A model generated the notes under the pieces. It was given only the letters and a program-made list of their open reading frames with translations. It made no database searches and was not told where the DNA came from. From Chryseolinea soli (GTDB taxonomy: Bacteria; Bacteroidota; Bacteroidia; Cytophagales; Cyclobacteriaceae), in assembly GCF_003589925.1 (NCBI RefSeq), contig NZ_CP032382.1, positions 2,480,001-2,544,000 of the forward strand: a DNA stretch of 64,000 nt, given 5' to 3'. Position 1 is the stretch's first letter. Each line of letters begins with the position of its first letter. This document shows, piece by piece, positions 63,748 to 64,000 of this stretch. A program made the position numbers and the translations under genes.

Positions 63748-64000
63748 TTAGTGAACACGTTGTAGTCGACGCAAAGATTTTGCCAGCACCGCGATTGTCC
63801 CAACCGAAACCAGCGTCATGCATCCCCCGAAAATTACCGAGGGCACAACCCTCAGCAATCTTGCCGCCACGCCCGACTCGAACATGCCGATCTCGTTTGA
63901 CGAGCCGATGAAAATGTGATTCACGGCCGACACTCTTCCTTTCATGTTTTCGGGCGTTAGCGTTTGCAACAGTGTGCCGCGGATGATGACGCTCACGCAA
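63748..64000 (-). CDS. MFS transporter, C-terminal fragment (5' end outside window)
   Basis: The last 83 codons of a gene that continues beyond the window. The sequence VSVIIRGTLLQTLTPENMKG and RVSAVNHIFIGSSNEIG is characteristic of the EntS-like group of major facilitator proteins, where the TPENMKGRV loop lies between helices 10 and 11. The two remaining hydrophobic segments fit helices 11 and 12. The substrate cannot be judged from this fragment. Confidence 0.8.
   Translation of the reverse strand, partial: CVSVIIRGTLLQTLTPENMKGRVSAVNHIFIGSSNEIGMFESGVAARLLRVVPSVIFGGCMTLVSVGTIAVLAKSLRRLQRVH

Overview
The window is a 64 kb stretch of a Bacteroidota chromosome, most likely from the order Cytophagales and in the style of Chryseolinea or Ohtaekwangia (inferred from gene content, not from a marker tree). 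The evidence is a complete type IX secretion/gliding core (PorP/SprF-like, GldK, GldL, GldM, GldN, SprE/PorW), many proteins with CarboxypepD_reg-like domains, DUF4271, DUF5686 and DUF4230 proteins, an F-type ATPase operon without atpD/atpC, and promoter boxes of the Bacteroidota type (TAnnTTTG at -7). I saw no rRNA, tRNA, CRISPR array, transposase or prophage.

Layout. 1-10.5 kb is regulatory and envelope signalling: an edge-truncated HTH regulator, an AraC-type regulator with a degenerate receiver, a secreted CarboxypepD_reg protein, a LytS/LytTR pair, a DUF4230 protein, and a sigma / anti-sigma-TonB fusion divergent from a vWA protein. 10.6-20.8 kb holds two glycosyltransferases, an ECF sigma with a zinc anti-sigma, gmk, nadD, a DUF5686 protein, a lytic transglycosylase, a creatininase-family protein, a gap with two apparent dispersed repeats, and scpA. 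20.9-33 kb is housekeeping: dxs, an alpha/beta hydrolase, an unknown zinc-ribbon membrane protein, a 37-kDa nucleoid-associated protein, serS, rho with a long leader, a TerB-like protein, hemW, DUF4271 and hemD.

33-46 kb is the secretion and cell-wall block: PorP/SprF-gldKLMN on the plus strand, facing uvrC, a class A penicillin-binding protein and sprE/porW on the minus strand, then a divergent M23 peptidase and a bactofilin. The bactofilin overlaps the first gene of the ATP synthase operon (46.8-52.5 kb: AtpZ/AtpI-like, small membrane protein, atpB-E-F-H-A-G). 52.6-64 kb carries a UbiA-like membrane protein overlapping a methyltransferase, an XRE regulator, DUF4349 and YdeI-type proteins, a PAS histidine kinase / GNAT-like / hemH operon, a second LytTR/LytS pair, a small secreted protein, a DUF2721 protein and the end of an MFS transporter.

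Most genes are ordinary for the group. The items most worth a second look are the sigma/anti-sigma/TonB/vWA module, whose periplasmic parts carry TonB-dependent-receptor N-terminal signatures (6.5-10.5 kb); a CBM5/12-like insertion inside GldN; a receiver domain with its phospho-acceptor Asp replaced by Glu; hairpins on both sides of atpE; a G-free leader in front of rho; and a UbiA-like gene whose start codon sits at the end of the atpG terminator. Start codons were moved from the longest open frame where signal peptides, ribosome sites or family lengths argued for it; such choices are stated per gene.
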